The notes under the pieces are model-generated. The model saw only the letters and a list, made by a program, of their open reading frames with translations, was not told the origin of the DNA and made no database searches. The translations under genes were made by a program, and so were the position numbers. 64,000 bases of DNA from an uncultured Prevotellaceae bacterium (lineage in GTDB: Bacteria > Bacteroidota > Bacteroidia > Bacteroidales > Muribaculaceae): positions 1-64,000 of the forward strand of contig CAMVBJ010000015.1 in the NCBI GenBank assembly GCA_947165675.1, written 5' to 3'. Positions 32,392-41,249 of this stretch are shown here, piece after piece. How positions within the stretch are numbered: position 1 is the first letter of the stretch; each line of letters starts with the position of its first letter.

Positions 32392-34458
32392 ATGAATAAG
32401 AAACTAATGATTATCGCAGTGGCACTCCTGAGCTGGAGTGCCGCTGTTTCCCAAATCCACAAGATGGAACGCAGCGACTCATCGATGATGGGCCGCAGCT
32501 ACACCTTAAATCCTGTGGTGGTAACCGGTTCGGGGCACCATCAGCGCTTGAAATCCACCGCTACACCCGTGCATGTATTGAGCAGTCAGGAAATCAAGGA
32601 ACAAGGTATTACCACACTCGATGGAGCGCTCACACGCATGATGCCTCAAGTATCCATGTCTCCCAACTCGATGGGCACATTCCTGCGACTTAACGGCCTT
32701 GGCAACAAGTACATTCTGATACTGATAAATGGTCAAAAGTTAACGGGTGACATTTCTAACAATGTCGATCTTAACCGCATCAACATGGCTCGTGTGAAAC
32801 GCATCGAGGTGCTTGACGGCGCAGCATCGTCGCTCTATGGCTCGGATGCTATTGCAGGTGTCATCAATATTATCACCGACCAGCCTACTCGCGACTTGGT
32901 GAGCGTGACCAGCGACACACGAGTGTCAGGTCATGGTCAATTCACCGAAAACATCGCACTGGATATCTTCAAGAACGGTTTTGGTTCTTACACTTCATTC
33001 TCACGTGACCAAGCCGACAGTTACCGTATCAATGATGTGGAGTTTGTCAAGGGTTCCGACACCGAGACCCAACCGACGATTGCTCCTTTCTTCACCGGCT
33101 ATCGTTCCAATTTGGTAGGCCAGAAGTTCACCTATGCCCCCAATGAGCACTTGGCATTGAATGCCGGCATCGATTATTCCTACAAGATCACCGACCGCCC
33201 CAATACCCGCAAGGACATCACGGGCGGCACGGACTATGAGATGCGTTACAAGGGACTGCGCTGGAACGTGGGCGGCATCTACAAGTTCACGAGCCGCAAC
33301 TCATTGCAGGCCGACTTCACGGTGGACCGCTTCCGTTACGGCAAGCAGTATGACGTGGCCACCAAGACCTACGCTATCGACGATTATGTGCAATCCAAGA
33401 AGCAGCGCTCCATGGAAGCCCAGTTGAAGGCCATCTTAGGGTTGATGAACAACTCGACAACCATCCTGGGTGCTGACTGGCGCAAGGATTACCTGACCGC
33501 CACCTCGGGCAATATCAACCAGAATGCCTATACTGCAGCCGCGTTTGCCCAGCACGAGATGACCTTCTTTGACCGCTTGACGGCTACCGTGGGTTTGCGC
33601 TTGACTTACCACGAGACCTTCAACTGGCATCTCACGCCCAAGGCTACGTTGATGTATGCGCCAGGCAACTTCCGCCTGCGCGCCACCTACTCTGCTGGAT
33701 TCCGCGCCCCGGGTCTTGACGAGTTGTATTACCACTATTTCTCGGTAAACCGTGGCAAGGCTCAAATCATCTTTGGCAACAAGGAATTGAAGCCCGAGAA
33801 GAGCAATTACTTCTCGCTCAACGCTGAATACCGCACCAACCTGATCGCCGTGAGCGTGACTGGGTTCATGAACCGCATCAACGACATGGTGATCCGTCAA
33901 AATATCGACGTGGATGCCACTTCACTGGCTATGCTCCAGAGCGAGTTCCCCGAGATGACTCCCGACCAGGCCCAGAAACTTGAACGCTACTCGCTGTACA
34001 AGAACAGTGACAAGGGTGATGTCAAGGGTGTACAGGTCAACGTGTCGGCCAATCTGTTCCAGGGCTTCAACCTGTCGGCCAACTACGTTTACACCTATGC
34101 CCGTTCTTACAGTGATGAGAAATGGACACCGCTGGAACGCAGCATCCGCCATGCCGCCACCGTCGCCGCCAACTATTACCATAGCTGGGGCAACTACGGA
34201 CTGAACGTGAACGTCAATGGACGCTTGCAGTCCAAGACCTATTATCCCGACTATGAGGACGCCCCGGGCTACGGCATCTGGAACCTGAACACAAGGCACT
34301 CGATCAACGGTATAAAGCACCTGTACTTGGAGCCGAGCATCGGTATCGACAACATCTTCAACAAGGTGGATCGCCGCATCGACTCCAGCAATCGCAAGTA
34401 TGCCCTCTACTCTCCGGGGCGCATGCTCGTCATCGGACTCAAATTGAAAATTAAGTAA
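32392..34458 (+). CDS. TonB-dependent receptor, BtuB-like (second)
   Basis: This 688-residue receptor has a signal peptide (MNKKLMIIAVALLSW, then AAVSQ), TonB-box-like NPVVVTGSG, plug motifs (ATPVHVLSSQEIKEQG, LNGLGNKYILILINGQKL, SSLYGSDAIAGVINIIT) and a barrel ending in YALYSPGRMLVIGLKLKIK. It resembles the first receptor in the plug but differs in the barrel. It lies 63 bp after cbiK in the same direction, so it is likely in the riboswitch operon and may import a related corrinoid or tetrapyrrole. Confidence 0.85.
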   Translation: MNKKLMIIAVALLSWSAAVSQIHKMERSDSSMMGRSYTLNPVVVTGSGHHQRLKSTATPVHVLSSQEIKEQGITTLDGALTRMMPQVSMSPNSMGTFLRLNGLGNKYILILINGQKLTGDISNNVDLNRINMARVKRIEVLDGAASSLYGSDAIAGVINIITDQPTRDLVSVTSDTRVSGHGQFTENIALDIFKNGFGSYTSFSRDQADSYRINDVEFVKGSDTETQPTIAPFFTGYRSNLVGQKFTYAPNEHLALNAGIDYSYKITDRPNTRKDITGGTDYEMRYKGLRWNVGGIYKFTSRNSLQADFTVDRFRYGKQYDVATKTYAIDDYVQSKKQRSMEAQLKAILGLMNNSTTILGADWRKDYLTATSGNINQNAYTAAAFAQHEMTFFDRLTATVGLRLTYHETFNWHLTPKATLMYAPGNFRLRATYSAGFRAPGLDELYYHYFSVNRGKAQIIFGNKELKPEKSNYFSLNAEYRTNLIAVSVTGFMNRINDMVIRQNIDVDATSLAMLQSEFPEMTPDQAQKLERYSLYKNSDKGDVKGVQVNVSANLFQGFNLSANYVYTYARSYSDEKWTPLERSIRHAATVAANYYHSWGNYGLNVNVNGRLQSKTYYPDYEDAPGYGIWNLNTRHSINGIKHLYLEPSIGIDNIFNKVDRRIDSSNRKYALYSPGRMLVIGLKLKIK

Positions 34459-34476
34459 CCTTATATTTCTTTCATG

Positions 34477-34512
34477 ATGGAGGTTTATCGTGAGATACGC
34501 CTCCATTTTTTT
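34477..34512 (+). terminator. Intrinsic terminator after second receptor
   Basis: ATGGAGG (34477-34483) pairs with CCTCCAT (34500-34506), followed by TTTTTTTG. It ends the receptor/CbiK/receptor transcript. The remainder to 34745 shows no gene. Confidence 0.75.
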
Positions 34513-34745
34513 GTTTCGTCAACACGGTACATCACTACACAGTGAGTCTCACGCTAAGCCGCCAGTCAAGGCCAGCGGCCTTGTCAAGGTCTATGACCTT
34601 TTCCTATCAAAAACGATCAACACCGGACACGCCAAGCGATGCTAAACAACTGAGTATCAGAGATTGTCTTTTTTTGCTAAATACTTGTGCTGAAAACACG
34701 AAAAAGTTTCAGGGTCAACTGCTATATCGTTTCTTTTAATTTTAT

Positions 34746-34753
34746 TATCTTTG
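34746..34753 (+). promoter_or_regulatory. -7 box immediately before corrin operon start
   Basis: TATCTTTG at 34746-34753 fits the -7 consensus and ends only 8 bases before the ATG at 34762. A start about 7 bases downstream would give a nearly leaderless mRNA. Confidence 0.55.
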
Positions 34754-34761
34754 CAGTTGAT

Positions 34762-36162
34762 ATGGGAAAGATCATTGTAGCAGGCATCGGGCCTGGCAGC
34801 CAGTCAGACATCACCCCGGCAGTGCTTGACGCAGTGCGCGGGGCTGATGCTATTGTAGGATATAAATACTACTTCCAGTTCATCAAGCAGCACGTGAGAG
34901 AGGGTGCCGATTGTATCGACACGGGTATGAAACGCGAACGTGACCGCGCACAGCAGGCCTTTGAGCTGGCCGAGCAGGGCAAGACGGTCGTGGTCATCTC
35001 GTCGGGCGATGCGGGCATCTATGGCATGACACCGCTCATCTATGAGATGAAACGTGAGCGTGGCTCGGATGTGGAAATCCAGTCATTGTCTGGCATATCG
35101 GCCTTCCAGAAAGCCGCCTCGCTGTTAGGAGCCCCCATCGGGCACGACCTGTGCATCATCTCGCTGAGCGACTTGATGACGCCATGGGAAGTTATCGAGC
35201 GCCGCATCAAGGCTGCCGCCGTGGGTGACTTTGTCACAGCCATCTATAACCCTAAGTCCAATGGCCGCTACTGGCAACTCTACCGCTTGGTGGAACTATT
35301 CATGCAGCAACGGTCGGCCGAGACCCCTGTCGGCTATGTTCGCCAGGCAGGACGCGATGAACAGGAAATCAAAGTAACCACGCTGGGTGAATTTGACCCC
35401 GAAGACGTTGACATGTTCACTGTGATTCTCATCGGCAACTCACAGTCCTACATCAGCAACGGCCTCATCGTCACGCCCCGTGGCTACTACCGCGAGCAAC
35501 AAGACCAAGAACTCAAGCCTGGGCAGCAAATCATGATTCAATCGTTCCGTACCATCGAGAGCGAGCTACGCAACCAGGATATTCCACTGGATCACAAGTG
35601 GGCACTGCTGCACGCCATCCACACGACAGCCGACTTTGAGATGGAACGCATCCTCTATACCGATGACCATGCCGTAGAAAGGCTCTATAACAAGGTTGTC
35701 AATGGAGAGTTGAAGACCATTGTGACCGACGTGACGATGGTGACCAGCGGCATCCGCAAGGGGGCCCTGGCACGATTAGGCGTTGAGGCAAAATGCTACC
35801 TAAGCGATCCACGAGTGGCTGAGATGGCTTCATCACAAGGCATCACCCGCACCCAGGCAGGCATCCGCCTTGCCGTCGAGGAGCATCCTGGCGCACTATT
35901 CGCCTTTGGCAACGCGCCGACAGCATTAATGGAACTTTGCGACCTCATCCGCAAGGGCAAGGCGTATCCCGCAGGCATTATTGCGGCTCCTGTCGGCTTT
36001 GTCCACGTGCGCGAGTCCAAGCACATGGTCAAGCCCTTTAAGGAGATTCCCAAGGTCATAGTCGAGGGACGCAAGGGAGGCAGCAACCTGGCTGCCACGC
36101 TGTGTAACGCCATCCTGACCCTTGACGATGCCGAGCAACTCAAGCCAGGACGAGACCTTTGA
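34762..36162 (+). CDS. cobJ: CbiH-CbiC fusion (precorrin-3B C17-methyltransferase / precorrin-8X methylmutase)
   Basis: Residues 1 to about 245 are a SAM-dependent tetrapyrrole methylase (MGKIIVAGIGPGSQSDITP, VISSGDAGIYGM, AIYNPKSNGRYWQL) of CbiH/CobJ type, which contracts the ring. From about residue 255 the CbiC/CobH methylmutase follows (SFRTIESEL, HAIHTTADFEMERIL, TDVTMVTSGIRKG, AIIAAPVGFVHVRESK-like region). Fusion of these steps is known in Bacteroidetes. ATG at 34762 is selected because the methylase motif starts there. It is the first gene of the corrin cluster. Confidence 0.9.
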   Translation: MGKIIVAGIGPGSQSDITPAVLDAVRGADAIVGYKYYFQFIKQHVREGADCIDTGMKRERDRAQQAFELAEQGKTVVVISSGDAGIYGMTPLIYEMKRERGSDVEIQSLSGISAFQKAASLLGAPIGHDLCIISLSDLMTPWEVIERRIKAAAVGDFVTAIYNPKSNGRYWQLYRLVELFMQQRSAETPVGYVRQAGRDEQEIKVTTLGEFDPEDVDMFTVILIGNSQSYISNGLIVTPRGYYREQQDQELKPGQQIMIQSFRTIESELRNQDIPLDHKWALLHAIHTTADFEMERILYTDDHAVERLYNKVVNGELKTIVTDVTMVTSGIRKGALARLGVEAKCYLSDPRVAEMASSQGITRTQAGIRLAVEEHPGALFAFGNAPTALMELCDLIRKGKAYPAGIIAAPVGFVHVRESKHMVKPFKEIPKVIVEGRKGGSNLAATLCNAILTLDDAEQLKPGRDL

Positions 36163-36170
36163 CACTCAAT

Positions 36171-36300
36171 CAAACAACATTTTTTCAAACAACCATAACA
36201 ACTATGAACAACACAAACAACAATAATAATATATAAGTGGTTTCTGTTGTTATTTGTTGTTCATGTTGTTTGACTGAAAAGGTAGTTGTTTGAACAATAA
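36171..36300. repeat. AAC-word inverted-repeat intergenic region
   Basis: Left words built from CAAACAAC and AACAAC face right words built from GTTGTT (for example CAAACAAC against GTTGTTTG at 36170-36293). The stretch could form a long imperfect hairpin between the first and second corrin genes. No gene is present. Confidence 0.5.
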
Positions 36301-36314
36301 AAATAAAGAATGAT

Positions 36315-37502
36315 ATGAAGTTCTATGTGATTGGCATTTCTGATGCGCCGAGGCCTTTTTTCCCGCCTGAGGTGCTGGATATGATTCGTCAGGGAAGGAT
36401 TTTCTCGGGTGGCAAGCGTCACTACGGGCTTGTCGCGCCCTATCTGCCTGATGGTTCAACATGGATTGACATCACCGTGCCACTGGATGCAGTCTTTAAG
36501 CAGTATCACGACGAGGTGGTGGTGTTTGCCAGCGGAGACCCCTTGTTTTTCGGGTTTGCCAACACCATCAAGCGCAAGATGCCTGATGCCGAGATAATCC
36601 TCTACCCCACTTTCAATTCCTTACAAACGCTGGCCCATCGCCTGGTGTTGCCTTACCACGACATGCGCATTGTTTCGCTCACGGGGCGCCCTTGGCCAGA
36701 GTTGGACAGAGCGCTTATTGAACGTGCCAATAAAATAGGCGTTCTCACCGACCGCGAGCACACGCCAGCCGCCATTGCCCGCCGTATGCTGGATTATGGC
36801 TACGACAATTACACGATGCACGTGGGTGAGCACTTGGGCAACCCCAAGAAGGAACATATCACGACCTTGACACTCGAACAGGCTGTAGAACACGATTTTG
36901 ACTATCCCAATTGTCTGATTCTGTGTGGCCACACCACGACGAGACCCTTCGGTATTCCCGAGAGCGAGTTTGCACTGTTAAATGGCCGAGAGAAGATGAT
37001 CACCAAGGCCCCTATCCGGCTATTGACACTTCAGGCGATGGAATTGCAGCAGAAAAGCGTGTTGTGGGACATCGGTTTCTGCACCGGAAGCGTGTCCATC
37101 GAGGCCCGTCTGCAATTCCCGCACCTGCACGTTGAGGCCTTTGAGATAAGGCCCGAATGTGAGGCTTTGATACACGAGAACAGCCGTCGCCATGGCGCTC
37201 CCGGCATCAACGTCCACATGGGGGATTTTCTTGAGGCCAATATAAAAGACCTGCCACGTCCTGATGCCGTGTTCATCGGTGGTCATGGCGGAAAGCTCAA
37301 AGAAATCATGACTAAGGTGCTGACGGTACTGACCAACGATGGCATTATCGTGATGAACAGCGTCACCTCGCCGATGGTACACACCGACAGCCACCAACTG
37401 TTTAACGAGGCGTGCCAGGAGTTGGGACTCACCCAAGACCAGCCCACAAGCATTATCTTGAATGACAACAACCCAATCGAAATATTGAAATGCAGAAGAT
37501 AG
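36315..37502 (+). CDS. cbiE: CbiE-CbiT (CobL) precorrin-6Y methylase / decarboxylase
   Basis: The N-terminal about 200 residues are a CbiE methylase (FYVIGISDAPRPFFPPEVL, FASGDPLFFGFA, HVGEHLGNPKKEH). The C-terminal part is CbiT, a Rossmann SAM methyltransferase/decarboxylase (VLWDIGFCTGSVSIEA, AFEIRPECEALIHEN, DAVFIGGHGGKL). Together they perform the C5/C15 methylations and the C12 acetate decarboxylation. Length (395 aa) is normal for CobL. The next gene starts 13 bp before this stop, so they are co-translated. Confidence 0.9.
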   Translation: MKFYVIGISDAPRPFFPPEVLDMIRQGRIFSGGKRHYGLVAPYLPDGSTWIDITVPLDAVFKQYHDEVVVFASGDPLFFGFANTIKRKMPDAEIILYPTFNSLQTLAHRLVLPYHDMRIVSLTGRPWPELDRALIERANKIGVLTDREHTPAAIARRMLDYGYDNYTMHVGEHLGNPKKEHITTLTLEQAVEHDFDYPNCLILCGHTTTRPFGIPESEFALLNGREKMITKAPIRLLTLQAMELQQKSVLWDIGFCTGSVSIEARLQFPHLHVEAFEIRPECEALIHENSRRHGAPGINVHMGDFLEANIKDLPRPDAVFIGGHGGKLKEIMTKVLTVLTNDGIIVMNSVTSPMVHTDSHQLFNEACQELGLTQDQPTSIILNDNNPIEILKCRR

Positions 37503-39265
37503 CCATCATACCCATCAGCGACGAAGGTCGCCATTCAGCCGAAACACTCCAGCAAGAGTTTCAGGCTTCAGTCATCAAACGCACCGAGGTTGCTAAACGA
37601 TGGAAGGACTTTGACGCCTACATCTTCATTGGCGCTATGGGCATCTGCGTGCGTACGATAGCCCCCTTCATCGAGGACAAGCACACTGACCCAGCCGTCA
37701 TCTGTGTGGACAGTATGGGCAACCACGTCATTTCGGTTTTATCTGGTCATGTGGGGGGCGCCAACGACCTGACTAAACAAGTGGCCTCGACCTTGGGTGC
37801 CCAACCCGTCATCACGACCCAGAGCGACAATGCTGGACTGTGGGCATTGGATACGTTGGAAGAGCGCTTTAACTGGCCTATTGCCAGCGAAGACGACATG
37901 AATACTTGTATCTTCGCCTTTGTTAACCGGAAGCCCACGGCTTTGTTGATGGAGGTGCGTGACAAGGGAACCGATTATCTGGAGAAGACGCTTCCTGAAC
38001 ACGTCACCATCATCAACGACCTCAGCGAAGCTGACCCCAAGAAATACCGTTTGCTCATCATGGTGACACCTTTCCGCCGTTATGCGCCTGAAGGAATGTT
38101 GTCCTTGCACTTCGTTCCTATGGTGGGCACTATCGGCTTTGGTCTGGCCCATCACCCCGATGACTATAAGTTTATCTATGACCAAATGGACGAGGCCTTA
38201 GCTGAATGGGGCATCTTACCCTGCGCTTGCCGTTATTGCACGATTGACGTCAAGTCTGATGAACCTTTTGTGCAATTATTAAAAGAAGGGTATAACGAGA
38301 AGGTTGAATTCTTCACTGCCGAGCAACTGGCTGCCGTCGAGGTGCCCAACCCGAGCAAGACGGTCGAGAAGCACGTGGGCACGCCCAGCGTGTGTGAAGC
38401 CGCTGCCATCTTGGGTTCCAACAACGGAAAATTAATTGTTCCCAAAATCAAGGGCAAGAATTTCACTGTAGCCCTTGCCATTGATTATCAATACCTGCGC
38501 AATCAGGAAGGATTCATCGAGATCGTGGGTGCAGGACCTGGCGACCCCGACCTGGTCTCGGTGCGAGGCCGCAAGATGCTGGAACGGGCCGACCTCATCC
38601 TGTATGCGGGTTCACTCGTGCCACGCGAATTGACCCTGTGTGCCAAGCCGGGTGCCGTCGTTCGCAGTTCGGCTGGCATGAATCTGGAGGAACAGTGCGA
38701 GTTAATGAAGGAGTTCTATGACCAGGGACGGTTTATCGTGCGCCTTCACACGGGCGATCCGTGCATTTTTGGAGCGATACAGGAGCAGATGGCCTTTTTT
38801 GACCAACACAATATGCGTTACCACATCACGCCGGGCATCTCGTCATTTCTTGCCGCAGCAGCCGAGTTGAGGAGCCAATTCACCATCCCCGAGCGCACGC
38901 AGACCATCATCCTCACCCGTGGCGAGGGACGCACGCCCATGCCCGAGAAGGAGCAATTGCACTTGCTGGCGCGCAGCCAGAGCACGATGTGCATCTTCTT
39001 GAGCGCCGCTATTGTCGATGACGTGCAACGGGAACTGCTCATGGAGTACCCTGAGGATACTCCTGTAGCTGCCTGTTACCACCTCACATGGCCCGACCAG
39101 CGCATCTACCGTGGTGTGTTGAAAGACCTGGCTAAGATTGTCCACGACAATAACCTCACGCTCACGACAATGCTTGTTGTGGGCGAGGCCATCGACAACC
39201 GCAAGGGTTTGTCAGAACTGTACAACAAGCATTTTACTCATCTTTTTCGCAAGGGCGAAAAGTAG
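37490..39265 (+). CDS. cobM: CbiG-CbiF fusion (cobalt-precorrin-5A hydrolase / precorrin-4 C11-methyltransferase)
   Basis: Residues 1 to about 340 form CbiG (IFIGAMGICVRTIAPF, VLSGHVGGANDLT, PCACRYCTI-type linker region, VPKIKGKNFTVALA), which opens the ring lactone. From about 345 a CbiF/CobM methylase follows (IEIVGAGPGDPDLVSVRG, LHTGDPCIFGAIQEQ, TPGISSFLAAAAEL, LTWPDQRIYRG). The fused order matches the pathway order. The start overlaps cbiET by 13 bp. The presence of CbiG supports the anaerobic route. Confidence 0.9.
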   Translation: MQKIAIIPISDEGRHSAETLQQEFQASVIKRTEVAKRWKDFDAYIFIGAMGICVRTIAPFIEDKHTDPAVICVDSMGNHVISVLSGHVGGANDLTKQVASTLGAQPVITTQSDNAGLWALDTLEERFNWPIASEDDMNTCIFAFVNRKPTALLMEVRDKGTDYLEKTLPEHVTIINDLSEADPKKYRLLIMVTPFRRYAPEGMLSLHFVPMVGTIGFGLAHHPDDYKFIYDQMDEALAEWGILPCACRYCTIDVKSDEPFVQLLKEGYNEKVEFFTAEQLAAVEVPNPSKTVEKHVGTPSVCEAAAILGSNNGKLIVPKIKGKNFTVALAIDYQYLRNQEGFIEIVGAGPGDPDLVSVRGRKMLERADLILYAGSLVPRELTLCAKPGAVVRSSAGMNLEEQCELMKEFYDQGRFIVRLHTGDPCIFGAIQEQMAFFDQHNMRYHITPGISSFLAAAAELRSQFTIPERTQTIILTRGEGRTPMPEKEQLHLLARSQSTMCIFLSAAIVDDVQRELLMEYPEDTPVAACYHLTWPDQRIYRGVLKDLAKIVHDNNLTLTTMLVVGEAIDNRKGLSELYNKHFTHLFRKGEK

Positions 39266-39422
39266 TCGCTAGTCACTAGTCGATAGTCGATAGTCAATAG
39301 TTGCCATCTGGACACTGGATTTCATAAACTATAGACTATAGACTAAATATCTAAAGACCAAAGACTTACGACTGAAAACTAAAGACTCACGACTAGCGAC
39401 TAGTGACTAAAAACTAAGAATT
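39266..39422. repeat. TAGTC-word inverted-repeat intergenic region
   Basis: The left part repeats TAGTCGCTAGTCACTAGTCG-like words and the right part carries the complementary GACTAGCGACTAGTGACTAA, so the 157 bases can fold into a long hairpin. No gene is present between the CbiG-CbiF and CbiJ-CbiD genes. Confidence 0.5.
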
Positions 39423-41210
39423 ATGATTCTCGTACTGGGTGGAACGACTGAGGGCCGCGTTGCGGCTAAGGTGCTCGATGAATCGGGCGCCGCTTACTGG
39501 TATTCCACCCGAGGCGAGCTGCAAGACATCCAGTTGGCTCATGGCATCCGCCTTACCGGAGGCATGGAGGTGCATGAAATGGAAGCGTTCTGCCACGAGC
39601 ATGACATACGCTTGCTGGTGGATGCTGCTCACCCGTTTGCCGAAGCATTGCACCGCAATGTAGTGAAACTCGCCAGCAGCATGGGTATTCCTGTCATCCG
39701 CTATGACCGCATCTATCCGCCTCACGACCATGACCTCGTGTGGTGCCGCGACTATGAAGATGCCATGCAGCAACTCGGCAAGCATGGTATCACCAGGTTA
39801 CTGGCCCTGACAGGCGTGAACACCATTACCAAGTTGAAGCCCTATTGGCAGGGGCATGAATGCTGGTTCCGCATCCTTCATCGCGAGGAGTCATTGGAAA
39901 AAGTCCAAAAAGAAGGTTTTCCTGATGATCACCTCGTTTACTATGAGCAAGACGATACCACTAACCTCATTGAGCGGTTGCAGCCTCAAGCCATCATCAC
40001 CAAGGAGAGTGGCACAAGTGGCGGCTTTATCGAGAAAATAGAAGCCACACGAGCAGCGGGTGTGAAAGCGTTTGTCGTGATGCGCCCCGACTATCCGTCA
40101 TTGCCAGGTGTGACGATTGAGCATGTGAACGGTCCTTACGGACTGCGACGAGCAGTAGAACGGTTGGTGCCCGAGTTTTACCCATTACACAGCGGACTGA
40201 CCACAGGCACATGTGCCACGGCAGCCGCCATTGCTGCCACACGGCGACTACTCACGGGCGAAACACCGCCTCAAGTGCCTGTCATTCTCCCTGATGGAGA
40301 GACCATCCATGTGGCGGTGCAATTTGGGGAAAATTATGCTGCTGTCATCAAGGTCTCGGGCGACGACCCCGATGTGACCAATGGCATCGAGATACGTGCC
40401 AGTGTGGAAGAGAGTGACACATTTGAGATCCACGGTGGCGAGGGCGTGGGACGGTTCACCGTGCCTGGCTTTGATTACCCGCCTGGCGAGCCCGCCATCA
40501 ACAAGGCACCGCGACAGATGATGCGTGACAACATCAAGGAAAACGTGAGCATCACCATCAGCGTGCCCCAGGGAGCCGCCATTGCCCGCCGCACGTTCAA
40601 TCCACGGCTGGGCATCGAGGGAGGCATCAGCATCATCGGCGTGTCGGGCATCGTGAAGCCCTTCAGCGAGGAGGCCTTTATCGGCAGCATCCGCAAGTGC
40701 ATGCAGGTGGCACAGGCGTCGGGCAGCGACCGCGTGGTCATCAACAGCGGCGGCAAGAGCGAGCGCTTTGTCAAGGCATTGTACCCCGACCTGCCCCAGC
40801 AGGCCTTTGTGGAATATGGCAACTACATCGGCGAGACATTGAAAATCGCCAGCGAACTCGATATCAAGAACGTCACCCTGGGCGTGATGTTGGGCAAGGC
40901 CGTCAAGCTCGCGGCCGGCAACCTTGACACCCACAGCCGCCACACAACTATGGACAAGGCATTTATCTCCCAAATGCTCCACGAGGCAGGCATCGACATC
41001 GACCTGAGCGACCTCACCCTCGCCCGCGAACTGTGGGACCGCATCCCTCAAGAGAAACTGCAAGACTTTGCCACCGTCGTCATCACCCACTGCACCCGCC
41101 ACTGCACTCCTCTACTCCCCAACGGCCACCTCACTCTCCTCCTCATCACCGACACCGGCACCATCTATTCAGTCAGCAAGGCCAACCATAAAAATAGCTC
41201 AAGCATTTGA
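39423..41210 (+). CDS. cbiD: CbiJ-CbiD fusion (cobalt-precorrin-6A reductase / precorrin-5B C1-methyltransferase)
   Basis: Residues 1 to about 245 are CbiJ/CobK (ILVLGGTTEGRVAAKVLDE, VDAAHPFAEALHRN, LALTGVNTI, KESGTSGG), the NADH-dependent reductase. The rest is CbiD (HSGLTTGTCATAAAIAA, GDDPDVTNGIEIRA, PAINKAPRQMMRDNI, GIEGGISIIGVSGIVKP, SGGKSERFVK), the anaerobic-pathway C1 methylase. Both domains look complete. The 3' end overlaps a hairpin shared with the convergent BspA-like gene. Confidence 0.9.
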   Translation: MILVLGGTTEGRVAAKVLDESGAAYWYSTRGELQDIQLAHGIRLTGGMEVHEMEAFCHEHDIRLLVDAAHPFAEALHRNVVKLASSMGIPVIRYDRIYPPHDHDLVWCRDYEDAMQQLGKHGITRLLALTGVNTITKLKPYWQGHECWFRILHREESLEKVQKEGFPDDHLVYYEQDDTTNLIERLQPQAIITKESGTSGGFIEKIEATRAAGVKAFVVMRPDYPSLPGVTIEHVNGPYGLRRAVERLVPEFYPLHSGLTTGTCATAAAIAATRRLLTGETPPQVPVILPDGETIHVAVQFGENYAAVIKVSGDDPDVTNGIEIRASVEESDTFEIHGGEGVGRFTVPGFDYPPGEPAINKAPRQMMRDNIKENVSITISVPQGAAIARRTFNPRLGIEGGISIIGVSGIVKPFSEEAFIGSIRKCMQVAQASGSDRVVINSGGKSERFVKALYPDLPQQAFVEYGNYIGETLKIASELDIKNVTLGVMLGKAVKLAAGNLDTHSRHTTMDKAFISQMLHEAGIDIDLSDLTLARELWDRIPQEKLQDFATVVITHCTRHCTPLLPNGHLTLLLITDTGTIYSVSKANHKNSSSI

Positions 41211-41224
41211 TGACACTTGAGCTA
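41195..41224. terminator. Bidirectional hairpin between cbiD and surface protein gene
   Basis: TAGCTCAAG (41195-41203) pairs with CTTGAGCTA (41216-41224). It overlaps the last codons of cbiD and lies 25 bp from the convergent gene stop at 41250. Confidence 0.55.
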
Positions 41225-41249
41225 CTTGAGGTATTATCCCGATTTACAA

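Noticed and set aside
40248-41102. Long minus-strand ORF inside cbiD
   Set aside because: It is antisense to the conserved CbiJ-CbiD coding frame; its low-complexity Asp/Ala/His composition is a mirror of GC-rich codons. The same applies to other long antisense frames in the B12 and receptor genes.
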